Positions 1 to 8,493 of a DNA stretch of 64,000 bases are shown here, in pieces (position 1 is the first letter of the stretch; every line of letters begins with the position of its first letter). Origin of the DNA: Actinobacteria bacterium HGW-Actinobacteria-1 (GTDB lineage: Bacteria > Actinomycetota > Coriobacteriia > Anaerosomatales > Anaerosomataceae); NCBI GenBank assembly GCA_002841355.1, contig PHFB01000006.1:1-64000 (forward strand), read 5' to 3'. The notes under the pieces are model-generated. The model was not told the origin of the DNA. It saw only the letters and a program-made list of their open reading frames with translations, and made no database searches. A program made the position numbers and the translations under genes.

Positions 1-1
1 G

Positions 2-1342
2 ATCGGCGACTACACCATCCAGCCGGAGAACGGCGGCGTGGGCGTGTTCGCGCACGAGTACACGCACGACCTTGGCGTGCCGGACCTCTACGACACCGTG
101 GGCGGCGACAACGCCACCAGCTTCTGGACGCTCATGGATAGCGGCTCGTGGCTGTCGCAGGTGGATTACGACCTGGGCTCGGCGCCGAACCACCAGGGTC
201 CGTGGGAGAAGCTGCAGCTTGGCTGGCTGGATGTAGTGGTGGCCGAGCCGGGCACCACGGCCGAGCTGACGCTGGGGCCGGTGGAGCACCAGTCCACGCA
301 GCCACAGGCGCTTCTGGTGAACCTGCCCGACAAGACCGCGTCGTGGACGGTTGCCGCGCCGTACGCTGGCTCGTACTTCTACTACAGCGGCCAGGGCGAC
401 AACCTTCGCAACAAGATGACGAAGGCGTTCACCCTGCCGGCGGGCGCGCAGCTCTCGGCGATGGTGAACTACCAGATCGAGAAGGGGTACGACTACGCGA
501 ACCTCATCGTCTCAACGGACGGCGGGGCCACGTGGGACACGGTGCCGACGAACCTCTCCAGCTCCACGGTGGAGTCGAACGGCATCGACGGCTCATCGCG
601 CGACTGGGTGGAGCTTACGGCGGATCTCTCGGCGTACACGGGTGATGTGCTGCTGGGCTTCAGCTACATCACCGACGGTGGCGTGGCCGAGCTTGGCTTC
701 ATGGTGGACGACCTCGCGATCACCGGTCAGACGCTTGATGGTGCCGAGACGGACACCGGCTGGACGTTTAGCGGCTTCAAGCGCTCGACCGGCACCGAGG
801 GCGGCACGTACTGGAACTACTACCTGGCCGAGAACCGCACGTACGAGGGGTACGACGTTGCGCTCCAGAAGGCATACAACTGGGGCAACCTGCTGGGGAA
901 GAACGCAATGCCTAACTGGGCCGAGCGGTTCCCGTATCAGGACGGCCTGCTCGTGTGGTACTGCGACACCTCGCAGGTGGATAACAACGCCAGTGTGCAT
1001 CCCGGGCACGGGTTCGCGCTGCCGGTAGACGCGCACCCGAAGGCGCTCACGCGCAACGGGAAGAACCTGTGGCGCAACCGGATCCAGACGTACGACTCGA
1101 CCTTCGGGCTGCAGGCGACGGATGCGCTGCCGCTGCACTACAACGGCAAGCTCTATCCGATCCCGAGCCTCTCGGCCGTGTCGGTCTTCGACAGCATGCT
1201 GTCGTACTACGACGCGACCAACCCGACCGGCAGCGTGATCACGCCGGTGACCAGCGCGAAGATCGAAGTGCTGGGGACGGGGACGGGGAGCGACGGGGGA
1301 GTGTATATGGGCGTGCGGGTGACGGCGCCGGGGCTCGAGTAG
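2..1342 (+). CDS. M6-family (immune inhibitor A) secreted metalloprotease, 3' part
   Basis: This is the C-terminal part of an extracellular zinc protease; the gene enters the window already open, in the frame starting at base 2. The zinc site HEYTHDLGVPDLYDT (bases 56-100) is the M6 signature HExxH followed by an aspartate. A beta-rich domain typical of immune-inhibitor-A proteins follows (YFYYSGQGDNL, STDGGATWD), then a second catalytic-domain segment with DGLLVWYCDTSQVDNN. No cell-wall anchor is visible at the C-terminus. It stops with TAG just before a strong hairpin, so it is the last gene of its transcript. The signal peptide and prodomain lie outside the window. Family call is confident; the substrate is unknown. 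Confidence 0.9.
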   Translation: MGDYTIQPENGGVGVFAHEYTHDLGVPDLYDTVGGDNATSFWTLMDSGSWLSQVDYDLGSAPNHQGPWEKLQLGWLDVVVAEPGTTAELTLGPVEHQSTQPQALLVNLPDKTASWTVAAPYAGSYFYYSGQGDNLRNKMTKAFTLPAGAQLSAMVNYQIEKGYDYANLIVSTDGGATWDTVPTNLSSSTVESNGIDGSSRDWVELTADLSAYTGDVLLGFSYITDGGVAELGFMVDDLAITGQTLDGAETDTGWTFSGFKRSTGTEGGTYWNYYLAENRTYEGYDVALQKAYNWGNLLGKNAMPNWAERFPYQDGLLVWYCDTSQVDNNASVHPGHGFALPVDAHPKALTRNGKNLWRNRIQTYDSTFGLQATDALPLHYNGKLYPIPSLSAVSVFDSMLSYYDATNPTGSVITPVTSAKIEVLGTGTGSDGGVYMGVRVTAPGLE

Positions 1343-1365
1343 CGCCCAAACCGTGCAGGTGAGTT

Positions 1366-1392
1366 GCGGGGCCCCCGATTCGGGGGCCCCGC
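1366..1392 (+). terminator. Strong hairpin after the M6 protease
   Basis: A perfect 12-bp G+C stem (GCGGGGCCCCCG pairing with CGGGGGCCCCGC) with a 3-nt loop lies 23 bases after the protease stop. The following TGGTTTG is only weakly T-rich. Most likely a terminator. Confidence 0.7.
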
Positions 1393-1435
1393 TGGTTTGC
1401 GCTAGACTCTCCAGGGAGGCGAGCTGGGGAGGACG

Positions 1436-2032
1436 ATGAACCGCCGAGAGGGAAGCACGCTCACGCTTGCGCTTCGCATGCTCGCGCCGTGGCTGGCGGT
1501 GGGCGTCTTCTGGCTGGGCTTCGGGAACGCGTGGCTTGCGATCCTCACGTATCACGCGCAGATCCTGCTGTGGTCGCGCGGACGGCTCCCGGGCCTGTGC
1601 TGGCCGAAGCGCGACCGCATCGCGTGGCTGATCGCACCCGCAGCGATGGCGGGTCCGGCGCTCTGGCTGCTGCTGCCGTACATCACCCGGACCGACCTCG
1701 GCGGCTGGCTTGCCGAGCACGGCCTGAGCGGCGCATCGATGGTGGCGATGGCGGTGTACTTCGGGCTGGTGCATCCGCTGCTGGAACAGGTGCACTGGAC
1801 GCCGCTTCGGGAGGCCACACCGATTGCGCACGTGGCGTTCGCCGGCTACCACATGCTGGTGCTGGCCTCGCTCCTGACGGTGCCGTGGCTGGCTGTCTGC
1901 TTCGTGATACTCACCGGCGCGTCGGTGGCTTGGCAGAAGATGACGCGGCGGACGGGGAGCGTGTGGGTGGCGGTCGCGTCGCACGTGGCGGCGGATGCAG
2001 GGATCGTTCTGGTGGCGTGGCTGGTGCGGTGA
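1436..2032 (+). CDS. CPBP (CAAX-like) family integral membrane protein
   Basis: This is a 198-residue protein with about six hydrophobic segments. Its second half carries motifs resembling CPBP intramembrane glutamic proteases: an acidic/arginine motif (LLEQVHWTPLR), a following motif with a histidine after an aromatic residue (FAGYHMLV) and a last motif HVAAD. The first motif has one glutamate followed by Gln, not the usual pair EE, so activity is uncertain. The start is an ATG preceded by GGGGAGGACG. It stands alone between a terminator and the A+T-richer island. The family assignment is moderate, and no substrate can be proposed. Confidence 0.6.
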   Translation: MNRREGSTLTLALRMLAPWLAVGVFWLGFGNAWLAILTYHAQILLWSRGRLPGLCWPKRDRIAWLIAPAAMAGPALWLLLPYITRTDLGGWLAEHGLSGASMVAMAVYFGLVHPLLEQVHWTPLREATPIAHVAFAGYHMLVLASLLTVPWLAVCFVILTGASVAWQKMTRRTGSVWVAVASHVAADAGIVLVAWLVR

Positions 2033-2385
2033 GGGGAGCGACGGGGCGCGGGGCGCACGATTACTGAGCACGCTCATGAGTATGGAGCGTCTTGCACTTC
2101 GCAGGCGTCAGCACGAATCCCTGTTACGTGCATTAGTCACTGGAGGCCATGAGCCTACGTCTGGGCATTGTACACCCGGCATGCCGGTTCAATGTGCTTG
2201 CTGCACTCCAATGCGATGGCTGCCTATAACCACGAGGCTCTGTGCCAGCGCGCGTCTTTGCTGGTCGTGACGTTACGCGCGCAATCAGGGACAATGACAG
2301 TCGAGATTCTCGCGCAGGGGTACTAGTCCGTTTGGCTTGGGAGCATTCTGTCTCCCGGCCTCGATGGTTCACTACTGGGGGAGCC
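2033..2385. other. 353-bp non-coding left border of the restriction island
   Basis: I see no supportable gene here. Base composition shifts from G+C-rich to mixed, marking the island edge. It holds a 12-bp palindrome at 2176-2187 (entered separately), a smaller one (CGAGATTCTCG, 2302-2312) and a short GGGAG/CTCCC hairpin at 2339-2356, close to the start of the DUF262 gene. No attachment-site duplication against the right border near 7850 was found by eye. Confidence 0.4.
2166..2194. repeat. Perfect 12-bp palindrome with flanking inverted CATTG/CAATG
   Basis: CCGGCATGCCGG (2176-2187) is a perfect palindrome. CATTG (2166-2170) and CAATG (2190-2194) flank it in inverted orientation, with unequal spacers of 5 and 2. 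It lies in the non-coding left border of the island. It could be an operator, a transcript hairpin or a remnant of a mobile-element end. Confidence 0.4.
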
Positions 2386-4230
2386 ATGACGATTTTGCGA
2401 CCGGGTCCCGACTGCTACGAGGACCTCTTTGCGGCAAAGGTGTTTGCGGTTCCCTCCTACCAGCGTGACTATGCATGGGACGAGGATCTATGCGTCCGCT
2501 ACCTGAAGGATCTCGTGAGTACGGCACTGGCGGTCAAGGCGGGCGCGGCCGACGTCAAGCGCTACATTGGTGCGGTCGTGATGGTGGAGTACCAGCCGGC
2601 TCTGAGCGACATGGACCTGACGAGCTTCGCGTCGGAGGACGCTCGAGTCTTCCACGTCATAGACGGCCAGCAGAGATTGGCGACAACGTTACTGCTACTT
2701 GCAGCGCTGCGCGACGTTGTCAATAGCAGCAGCTTCGAGGCTGATGGTTCAGACAAGGCTAACTTCCAGCAACAAGTGAACAACATGATCTATGGCGGAG
2801 TGGGTCCGGACGACAAGCCGCGCTCTCGCTTATGTATGAGTCGGAAAGACAAGGAGTTCTTTGACGACCTTCTCATCAACCCGGCGCTGAGGTCAGTGCG
2901 TCCGTACCGACCTCTGTCGAATCGGAAGCTTTGGATGGCGTACAGGGCGTTCCTGGACAAGTTAACCGAGCACTGCATCGAGTGCGCGGGTGACGGGAAG
3001 GCGTTCGCCACACAAATCGACTTCATGCGCCAGCTGCGCAACTCGCTTCTCCGGGATTTCCAGGTGATTCGAATCGAGGTTGATTCAATCTCGAGCGCTT
3101 TCGACGTATTTGAGTCGCTCAATGCTAAGCGCATGGACTTAACCGAGAGTGAGCTAGTCAAGAATCTTCTGCTGTGTCGGGTGTCCAGAGATGGCGGATC
3201 CATACGGGAAGCGAGCGACAAATGGGACACCATTACCGCCAGAGTATCTGAAGAGATGGTTCAGTTCCTTCGGCACAGAATGTGTGCTAAGCATAAGCGC
3301 GTCGTTCAGAAGAAGGAGATCTATGCACTACTCGAGACTGAGCTGAACGCAGGCTATGCGGGTCTCTTCTCAGCCCTTGATGCCGACTCGAAGTGCTACG
3401 CCGAGCTCACAGTCTCGTGTCAGCCTGGTGAGTATGTGGTCCTGGGAACCCGGGCGACCAAGTCTCTGCGCGAACTCAGGGACTCGCTGGGCCAAGTTCA
3501 AGCCAGGATACTGCTCCTGAGCGCGGTTCGGGCAGTCCGCGACGAGCGGATGAGCAAAGACCAGTTCACATCGCTGGTCGAACGCCTGGTCACCCTTTTT
3601 GTGCGTTATCGCATTCTTGGTATGAATCCGAACACGCTCAGTAGCGACTGGGCCGAGTACGCGAACAGGCTAGAGCCGTCTTCAACAGACCCGATTTCTC
3701 CAGATACGCTCGTCGAGCTTGTCAGAGGCAAGACTCCGAGCGATGAGAAGCTTAGGCTGGCGTTTTCCGAATGGCGAGTGGACGGGGCTGCGACAAAGTT
3801 CGCCACCTATCTTCTCTTCGAGCTCGAGCATCGGATGAACCCGTCGAATCCGCGTAGACTCGACCCAACAGATCTCACTCTTGAGCACGTGATTCCACAG
3901 GATGTGAACCAAACCGAATGGTTTGGGTCGGATGTGTATGAACCCTCGGATCTGACCGACATACTCACCAGGCCTGGGAATCTAGCCCTGCTGTATCGAC
4001 CTGAGAATGCGAGCGCTGGCAATAGAGACTACTCCACGAAGCTCAAAGTCTATCGTCGTCCCAACATGTCCGACTATCTGCCTGAAGATGCGAGAGGCCG
4101 TACGTCGGTCGCCACTTTCGAGCTGATCCGCGAGATCGTGGATTCGTATCCAACTGAGTTTCTGGAGAAGGAGGTCGATTCCCGAACCGCAGTGTTGGCA
4201 GACCGGGTTGCCAGCGTCTGGAGTGTCTAG
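2386..4230 (+). CDS. DUF262/DUF1524 (GmrSD-like) protein
   Basis: This is a 614-residue protein of the family that includes the modification-dependent endonuclease GmrSD and related phage-defence proteins. The N-terminal DUF262 domain shows YQRDYAW near residue 25 and the ParB-like DGQQRL near residue 95. The C-terminal DUF1524 part has LEHVIPQ near residue 505, which resembles an HNH-type nuclease motif. The ATG at 2386 is chosen because GGGGGAG precedes it and because it gives the usual N-terminus; an in-frame extension to 2242 has no clear ribosome site. Codon and base use are less G+C-rich than outside the island. It faces the adenine methyltransferase gene. Whether it recognises modified DNA is unknown. 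Confidence 0.85.
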   Translation: MTILRPGPDCYEDLFAAKVFAVPSYQRDYAWDEDLCVRYLKDLVSTALAVKAGAADVKRYIGAVVMVEYQPALSDMDLTSFASEDARVFHVIDGQQRLATTLLLLAALRDVVNSSSFEADGSDKANFQQQVNNMIYGGVGPDDKPRSRLCMSRKDKEFFDDLLINPALRSVRPYRPLSNRKLWMAYRAFLDKLTEHCIECAGDGKAFATQIDFMRQLRNSLLRDFQVIRIEVDSISSAFDVFESLNAKRMDLTESELVKNLLLCRVSRDGGSIREASDKWDTITARVSEEMVQFLRHRMCAKHKRVVQKKEIYALLETELNAGYAGLFSALDADSKCYAELTVSCQPGEYVVLGTRATKSLRELRDSLGQVQARILLLSAVRAVRDERMSKDQFTSLVERLVTLFVRYRILGMNPNTLSSDWAEYANRLEPSSTDPISPDTLVELVRGKTPSDEKLRLAFSEWRVDGAATKFATYLLFELEHRMNPSNPRRLDPTDLTLEHVIPQDVNQTEWFGSDVYEPSDLTDILTRPGNLALLYRPENASAGNRDYSTKLKVYRRPNMSDYLPEDARGRTSVATFELIREIVDSYPTEFLEKEVDSRTAVLADRVASVWSV

Positions 4231-4538
4231 CTCGGGATCGAGTACCTTACGAACACCTCGAAGCGTGCCAGCCAGCCACCCTGGTGTTCAGGCGGCCTTC
4301 GGATGCCTTGCGTACGCCTATCAGTCTGAAGTCGGGTTTGATTGAGCGACTAGTGAGAGGTGCATCGGAACGCCTCGAGTTGGGCATCTCGGTTGATTGA
4401 GCATCCCGCGATAACCCCCAACCTCGAGAACCTTGGACGAGGGCCCGGCGTCGCAGATCCCAAGCTATCAAGCTGCAAGTCAAGCAACACAACCTGGACT
4501 CTAAGGCCGAGATTGCCAAGCATCACTGGGGCGCCAGC
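4231..4538. repeat. 308-bp convergent gap with an inverted repeat
   Basis: No gene is supported between the converging DUF262 and methyltransferase genes. It holds an imperfect inverted repeat, CTCGAGTTGGG (4374-4384) against CCCAACCTCGAG (4417-4428), with a 32-nt loop. This might act as a weak bidirectional terminator. Nothing else stands out. Confidence 0.35.
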
Positions 4539-5333
4539 CTAATTCTCGATGCTGAGCGTGCACTGCACATGGTCCAAGCGTCTCGATGCGATGTCGAGGT
4601 AGCTTGGACACTCATCGACACCAATGAACGCTCGACTCTGAGACACGGCCGCAACGCCGGTGGTGCCGCTGCCAGCGAACGGATCGAGAATATGGTCGCC
4701 GGGCAGTGTGGTGGCGAGGACTATCCTCTCCAGTAGCGCGACCGGCTTCTGTGTAGGGTGTTTGCCTTGAAGCTTCTCCGCGGCCTTTGGTGGCGTGAAG
4801 CTCCAGTACGACCGCATCTGCCTGCCGGCGTTCTCGGCCTTCATGAGTTCGTAGTTGAACGTATGCTTTGACGCCCGACTCCTTGCGGCCCAGAGTAGCG
4901 TTTCATGGCTATGCGTGAAGTATCGACACGATAGATTTGGCGGTGCGTTCGGTTTCAGCCAAGCGATATCATTCAGTATCTTGTACTCGAGCGACTGCAT
5001 GGCGTGACCGATGAGGTAGATGTTGTGACTGGTTCCGCTGACCCACAGCGTGCCATTCGGTTTCAGCACACGACGAACTGCCTTCAACCATGACCGATGC
5101 CAACGGTAGTCTTGCTCGAAACCGTTCGATTCGTCCCAATCGCCTTTGTTGACCGCAGCGAACTTGCCGCTCTTGCAGGTGACGCCGCCGTTGCTGAGCA
5201 AGTACGGTGGATCTGCGAAAGCCATGTCAACTGACTCGGCTGGTATGGCTCGTAGGACCTCGAGAACGTCGCCAAGATACAGGACGTAGCCTTCGCCCTG
5301 ATGGTAGGGTTCTATGGTGTACTTGTTTGCCAT
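4539..5333 (-). CDS. dpnA: DpnA-like site-specific DNA methyltransferase
   Basis: This is a 264-residue beta-class amino-methyltransferase, with the catalytic motif DPPY near residue 45 placed before the S-adenosylmethionine motif FAGSGTTG near residue 225. HPTQKP just before the second motif is typical of adenine-N6 enzymes of the DpnA/HinfI/CcrM group. The start is the ATG at 5333 (MANKYTIEPY); a longer frame runs into the divergent gene and is rejected. In DpnII systems a second methyltransferase of this class can act on single-stranded GATC. Here it is transcribed away from the Dam-like gene, across a short operator-like gap. Sequence specificity is inferred from its neighbours only. Confidence 0.85.
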   Translation of the reverse strand: MANKYTIEPYHQGEGYVLYLGDVLEVLRAIPAESVDMAFADPPYLLSNGGVTCKSGKFAAVNKGDWDESNGFEQDYRWHRSWLKAVRRVLKPNGTLWVSGTSHNIYLIGHAMQSLEYKILNDIAWLKPNAPPNLSCRYFTHSHETLLWAARSRASKHTFNYELMKAENAGRQMRSYWSFTPPKAAEKLQGKHPTQKPVALLERIVLATTLPGDHILDPFAGSGTTGVAAVSQSRAFIGVDECPSYLDIASRRLDHVQCTLSIEN

Positions 5334-5337
5334 GGAG

Positions 5338-5378
5338 CAAGTGTATACTTGTGAATCCATACGAACAAGTGTTCGTAT
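5338..5378. promoter_or_regulatory. Twin inverted repeats between divergent methyltransferases
   Basis: Two dyads lie in the 91-bp divergent gap: CAAGT-GTAT-ACTTG (5338-5351) and ATACGAAC-AAGT-GTTCGTAT (5359-5378). Both contain CAAGTGT, and their centres are 24 bp apart. The position suits an operator controlling both genes. No controller protein is visible nearby, so autoregulation by a methyltransferase is possible. Confidence 0.5.
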
Positions 5379-5424
5379 TGCTGTCGTCAAGACCAGACTG
5401 AGCCAAGAACGGAGCATGTCCCAC

Positions 5425-6303
5425 ATGCCGCAAGTGCCAAATCTCGCGTCGAAGGACTCCCCAAAGCCGATTCTGAAATGGGCCGGCGGCAAGGCGAGGC
5501 TTCTCAGCCAACTCGCTTTGCTGATGCCCGAGGACGTGCGCCCGGGCTTCGCTGGTCGGCTCGTCGAGCCCTTCGTGGGCGGGGCCGCGATGTTTCTCTG
5601 GTTGCGACCCAGCGGCGCGCTACTCGCGGACTCGAATGACGAACTCATCAATCTGTATGAAGTGGTGAGGCGACACCCAGACGAGCTGGAGACTGCTCTG
5701 GATTTCTACCAGTCCTTGGCGCACGATTCAGATGTCTACTACGCTCAGAGGGCGGATGATCCTCAGGATCCGGTCAAGAGGGCGGCGCGGCTCATCTACT
5801 TGAACAGAAACTGCTTTAACGGCCTGTACCGCCTGAACCGTTCTGGCAAGTTCAATGTGCCGTTTGGGCGCTATCGGTCAAAACCCAAGCTGTACGATCG
5901 CGAGAACTTGGCGCTGGTCAGCGACGCTCTGGGTGCAGCCGAACTGCGCGTCGCGCCGTTCGAAGAGACCCTCGCCCAAGTTGAGCCCGGTGATTTCGTG
6001 TATCTCGATCCGCCCTACTACCCGATCAGTCAGACTTCTAGTTTCACCGGATACACAGGGGCGGGGTTCGGTCACGCGGACCAAGTGCGGCTGCGGGATG
6101 CGATTCTTGAAACTCATCGTCGGACCAGCGGTGCAGCCCGGATTATGCTCAGCAATAGCAATGCACCTGGTCTGATTGAGCTGTACGAGCCGTACCCGGA
6201 AATACTGCACGTCCACAGCGTGACTGCCATGCGAGCGGTAGGTGCGAAGTCCTCTTCTCGCGGTCTCGTTGAGGAAGTTGCAATCACCAACTACACGACA
6301 TAG
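5425..6303 (+). CDS. dpnM: Dam/DpnM-type adenine-N6 DNA methyltransferase (GATC)
   Basis: This alpha-class D12 methyltransferase family member methylates adenine, most likely in GATC. It has LKWAGGK near the N-terminus (cofactor motif), EPFVGGAAMF (motif I), ADSNDELINLY, and the catalytic DPPYYP near residue 197. About 292 residues from the ATG at 5425, which has GGAG 10 bases upstream; ATG 5416 and longer in-frame starts are possible. The endonuclease gene follows after 15 bases, so the two are probably co-transcribed. Its pairing with a DpnII-like endonuclease supports GATC specificity, as an inference. Confidence 0.9.
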   Translation: MPQVPNLASKDSPKPILKWAGGKARLLSQLALLMPEDVRPGFAGRLVEPFVGGAAMFLWLRPSGALLADSNDELINLYEVVRRHPDELETALDFYQSLAHDSDVYYAQRADDPQDPVKRAARLIYLNRNCFNGLYRLNRSGKFNVPFGRYRSKPKLYDRENLALVSDALGAAELRVAPFEETLAQVEPGDFVYLDPPYYPISQTSSFTGYTGAGFGHADQVRLRDAILETHRRTSGAARIMLSNSNAPGLIELYEPYPEILHVHSVTAMRAVGAKSSSRGLVEEVAITNYTT

Positions 6304-6318
6304 GAGGAAGCCAGGCAG

Positions 6319-7236
6319 ATGGGTGTGCTTACCAGCCGAAACTACGCTTCGTCAGAGCTGTTCGTTGCCGATTTCCTCGCAAGCCTGACGCCTGGCGTGA
6401 TACCCAGAGGTGCGTTCATCAACTGGGACAAGATGGATGCTCGCGGAGGCCCCGAGGCCAGGTCGCTCGCGTTCTTCGAGCGCGTCCAGAGCGAGTTCCG
6501 GCTGGGCGCCGAGCTCCAAGATCTTCTGACGCAACGCTTGCTCGAGAGCGGCCCGCACGATTCGCACATTCGATTTGCCTTCAACCTCCTCGGCCACACG
6601 GCGAAGGCATACATATCTCGGGATGACTGCCTGAATATCGCGGAATTGGACGCTGGAGTCAGGGCCGGTGATGAGGCGGCGGCGCGGCTTGCGGCTGAGG
6701 CGCTGTGCGGGATAGGCCTTGATCATCTGCTTGCGCTTTCGTCTCTCCGCAGCTGCATGGTTGGAGTTCGTGTTGGATTGGAGACGCATCGGCGCAAGAA
6801 CGTAGGCGGGACAGAGTTCTCGAGTCTCGTGGCTCGTGAATTACATGGTATTGCGGAGCGGCTTGGGGAGGCGTCCGGGCGCAGCGTCGTGCTAAGGAAC
6901 GAGGATAACATCCTGTACGGCGACGACCTTCACAAGCGGGTTGACTACGCCATCTACGTCGACGGACTACCGCGGTTCGGTTTCGAGGTCAACTTCTACA
7001 CCTCCAGCGGGTCAAAACCTAGCGAGATAAAGCGAAGCTACGGAGAAGTCGCCCGCGGCCTGCACTCTGTAGGCGTGGACCTGATTTGGATTACTGACGG
7101 TGCCGGCTATCACAGCATGAAGAAGTCACTGCGAGACGCGTACGTAATCCTGCCGAACACGTACAATCTCAGACAGCTCAAGCATCAGCTCGAACTGGAT
7201 CTTTCTCTTGAACTAGCCGAACCAGGGCAGGGGTAG
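6319..7236 (+). CDS. dpnB: DpnII/MboI-type restriction endonuclease (GATC)
   Basis: This 305-residue type II endonuclease is of the DpnII family, which cuts unmethylated GATC. The C-terminal catalytic region shows VDYAIYVDG, then FEVNFYTSSGSKPSEIKRSY near residues 220-240, the PD-(D/E)xK-like core typical of DpnII. It is preceded by AGGAGG and follows the Dam-like gene by 15 bases. The length matches the family. Complete, with no frameshift seen. GATC is common across the window, so host protection by the partner methyltransferase would be needed. Confidence 0.9.
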   Translation: MGVLTSRNYASSELFVADFLASLTPGVIPRGAFINWDKMDARGGPEARSLAFFERVQSEFRLGAELQDLLTQRLLESGPHDSHIRFAFNLLGHTAKAYISRDDCLNIAELDAGVRAGDEAAARLAAEALCGIGLDHLLALSSLRSCMVGVRVGLETHRRKNVGGTEFSSLVARELHGIAERLGEASGRSVVLRNEDNILYGDDLHKRVDYAIYVDGLPRFGFEVNFYTSSGSKPSEIKRSYGEVARGLHSVGVDLIWITDGAGYHSMKKSLRDAYVILPNTYNLRQLKHQLELDLSLELAEPGQG

Positions 7237-7238
7237 AC

Positions 7239-7532
7239 GTGGCGTACAAGTATGGCTACGAGCAAGAAGACCTTTACGTGGAGCAGGGGACGGAGCGCGT
7301 TCCGGATGATGGGCAGTTTCACATCGTTCTCAGAGGCCGGGTTATTGACCGCGAGGCTACCGCGAAGCGTGCGCTCGGGCGACTACAGCAGCTGCGACAC
7401 AATCTGCCCGACGACGATGATGTGTCGGAGGAGTCGATGAGACAGGCGAAGTTGCGCCAGGGCGAGATGGCGACCAGGTTCCTGCAACAATCGACGGCTG
7501 AGAAGACTGCACAATTTGGTCGGAAGAGCTGA
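7239..7532 (+). CDS. Small acidic protein linked to the restriction genes
   Basis: This 97-residue protein, starting with GTG, follows the endonuclease stop by 2 bases and so is probably in the same transcript. No family is recognised. It is hydrophilic, with an aspartate cluster (PDDDDVSEE) followed by a basic, helical C-terminal third. No membrane segment or helix-turn-helix motif is visible. Its tight linkage suggests a role with the restriction enzyme, such as control or an accessory function, but nothing in the sequence proves it. Confidence 0.6.
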   Translation: MAYKYGYEQEDLYVEQGTERVPDDGQFHIVLRGRVIDREATAKRALGRLQQLRHNLPDDDDVSEESMRQAKLRQGEMATRFLQQSTAEKTAQFGRKS

Positions 7533-7573
7533 AAGAGGCGAACTTCGTACTCTGATGAGGAGGTTGCTGGCGA

Positions 7574-7849
7574 ATGACGTTGCAGTGCACGAAGAAGCAT
7601 CGGTATGACGATAGATTTGTTTCTCTGCCGGACGACCAAGGGGGTGCCGGGCGGCATAAGTGCGCTGGCTGCGCCTATGATCACGGCCTTGAGGACGGCA
7701 AGCGTCGACTCGAAACCCTGGAACTGGGGCTTGACGTTCTCCCTGAGAGTCAAGCTGGGACTGTCAGGCACAAGAGCCCGCATGCTGCGTATGCGCTGGG
7801 ATACTACGACGGGGTGAAGGGTTCCTACGAGGTCGTGGACGCTTCCTAG
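7574..7849 (+). CDS. Small HKCxxCAY protein beside the restriction genes
   Basis: This is a 91-residue protein with GAGGAGG upstream of its ATG. It has one CxxC pair (HKCAGCAYDHG near residue 29), a second histidine/lysine segment (RHKSPHAAYALGYYDG) that looks like a degenerate copy of the first, and a cysteine near the N-terminus. It may bind a metal or be a small structural protein. The internal similarity RHKCAGCAYDHGLEDG versus RHKSPHAAYALGYYDG suggests a duplicated motif in which the second pair of cysteines was lost. Function unknown. It is the last gene of the A+T-richer island. Confidence 0.6.
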   Translation: MTLQCTKKHRYDDRFVSLPDDQGGAGRHKCAGCAYDHGLEDGKRRLETLELGLDVLPESQAGTVRHKSPHAAYALGYYDGVKGSYEVVDAS

Positions 7850-7895
7850 ACTTGTTTCCAGCGTGGGCGATGGCATTTACTCAAGGAAGAGTCCC

Positions 7896-8411
7896 ATGAC
7901 CCCACCCCTCATCCCCACATCCTGGTTCGTCCGCCTCGACGGCATCGATCACTCGGGAGGCATCCACGGGCGCGGGCACACTCTGCGCGTGTGGACGCAC
8001 GCGACCGAGCTCGCGCGTGAGCTCGAGCTGCCGGAGTGGCAGCGTGAGGCGGTTCACCACGCGGCGCTGTGGCACGACATCGGCCGCATCGATGACGGCG
8101 CCGACTACTACCACGGCGCGCGGAGCGGCGGTCGCGTCCTCGGCCTCGGGCTGCACGAGGGGCTCGACCCGATCATCACTGAGGCCGCCATCTTCGCGGT
8201 CACGCACCACTGCGGCTCGGAGGAGCACGCCACGCGCGCGCTGGAGTACCAGCTCGATCCGGAGGGCTTCGGCAACGTGTTCCGCGTGCTCAAGGACGCC
8301 GACGGGCTCGACCGTGTCCGTCTCGGCGATCTGAACGCGGGGTACCTGCGATTCCCGCAGTCGCACGAGCGCATCCAGCGCGCGTGGGAGCTGCTGGCGG
8401 AGTCCTACTGA
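7896..8411 (+). CDS. HD-domain phosphohydrolase-like protein
   Basis: This 171-residue protein has the HD metal-site set in order: HGRGHTLRV near residue 20, ALWHDIGR near residue 55, a THHCGS histidine pair and LKDADGLDR near residue 135. The ATG at 7896 follows AAGGAAGAG and is preferred to the longer start at 7863. HD proteins hydrolyse phosphate esters of nucleotides and other small molecules; the substrate cannot be read here. It marks the return to high G+C after the restriction island. Confidence 0.8.
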   Translation: MTPPLIPTSWFVRLDGIDHSGGIHGRGHTLRVWTHATELARELELPEWQREAVHHAALWHDIGRIDDGADYYHGARSGGRVLGLGLHEGLDPIITEAAIFAVTHHCGSEEHATRALEYQLDPEGFGNVFRVLKDADGLDRVRLGDLNAGYLRFPQSHERIQRAWELLAESY

Positions 8412-8493
8412 CGCTCGGCCGCGTCTCCACTATTCTGGTCTCGATGGCGGCGGAGTCCGCCTGAAGCGGCTGCGAATAGGGGAGGTCGTGCGC

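Noticed and set aside
593-2077. Long minus-strand reading frame across the M6 protease and CPBP-like genes
   Set aside because: Arg/His-rich shadow of two real plus-strand genes; no family motif and no ribosome site.
4247-4519. 90-codon minus-strand frame in the convergent gap
   Set aside because: No ribosome site, no recognisable family; composition like non-coding DNA.
5334-5651. Long form of the DpnA-like methyltransferase
   Set aside because: The extra residues overlap the divergent Dam-like gene and lack similarity to the family.
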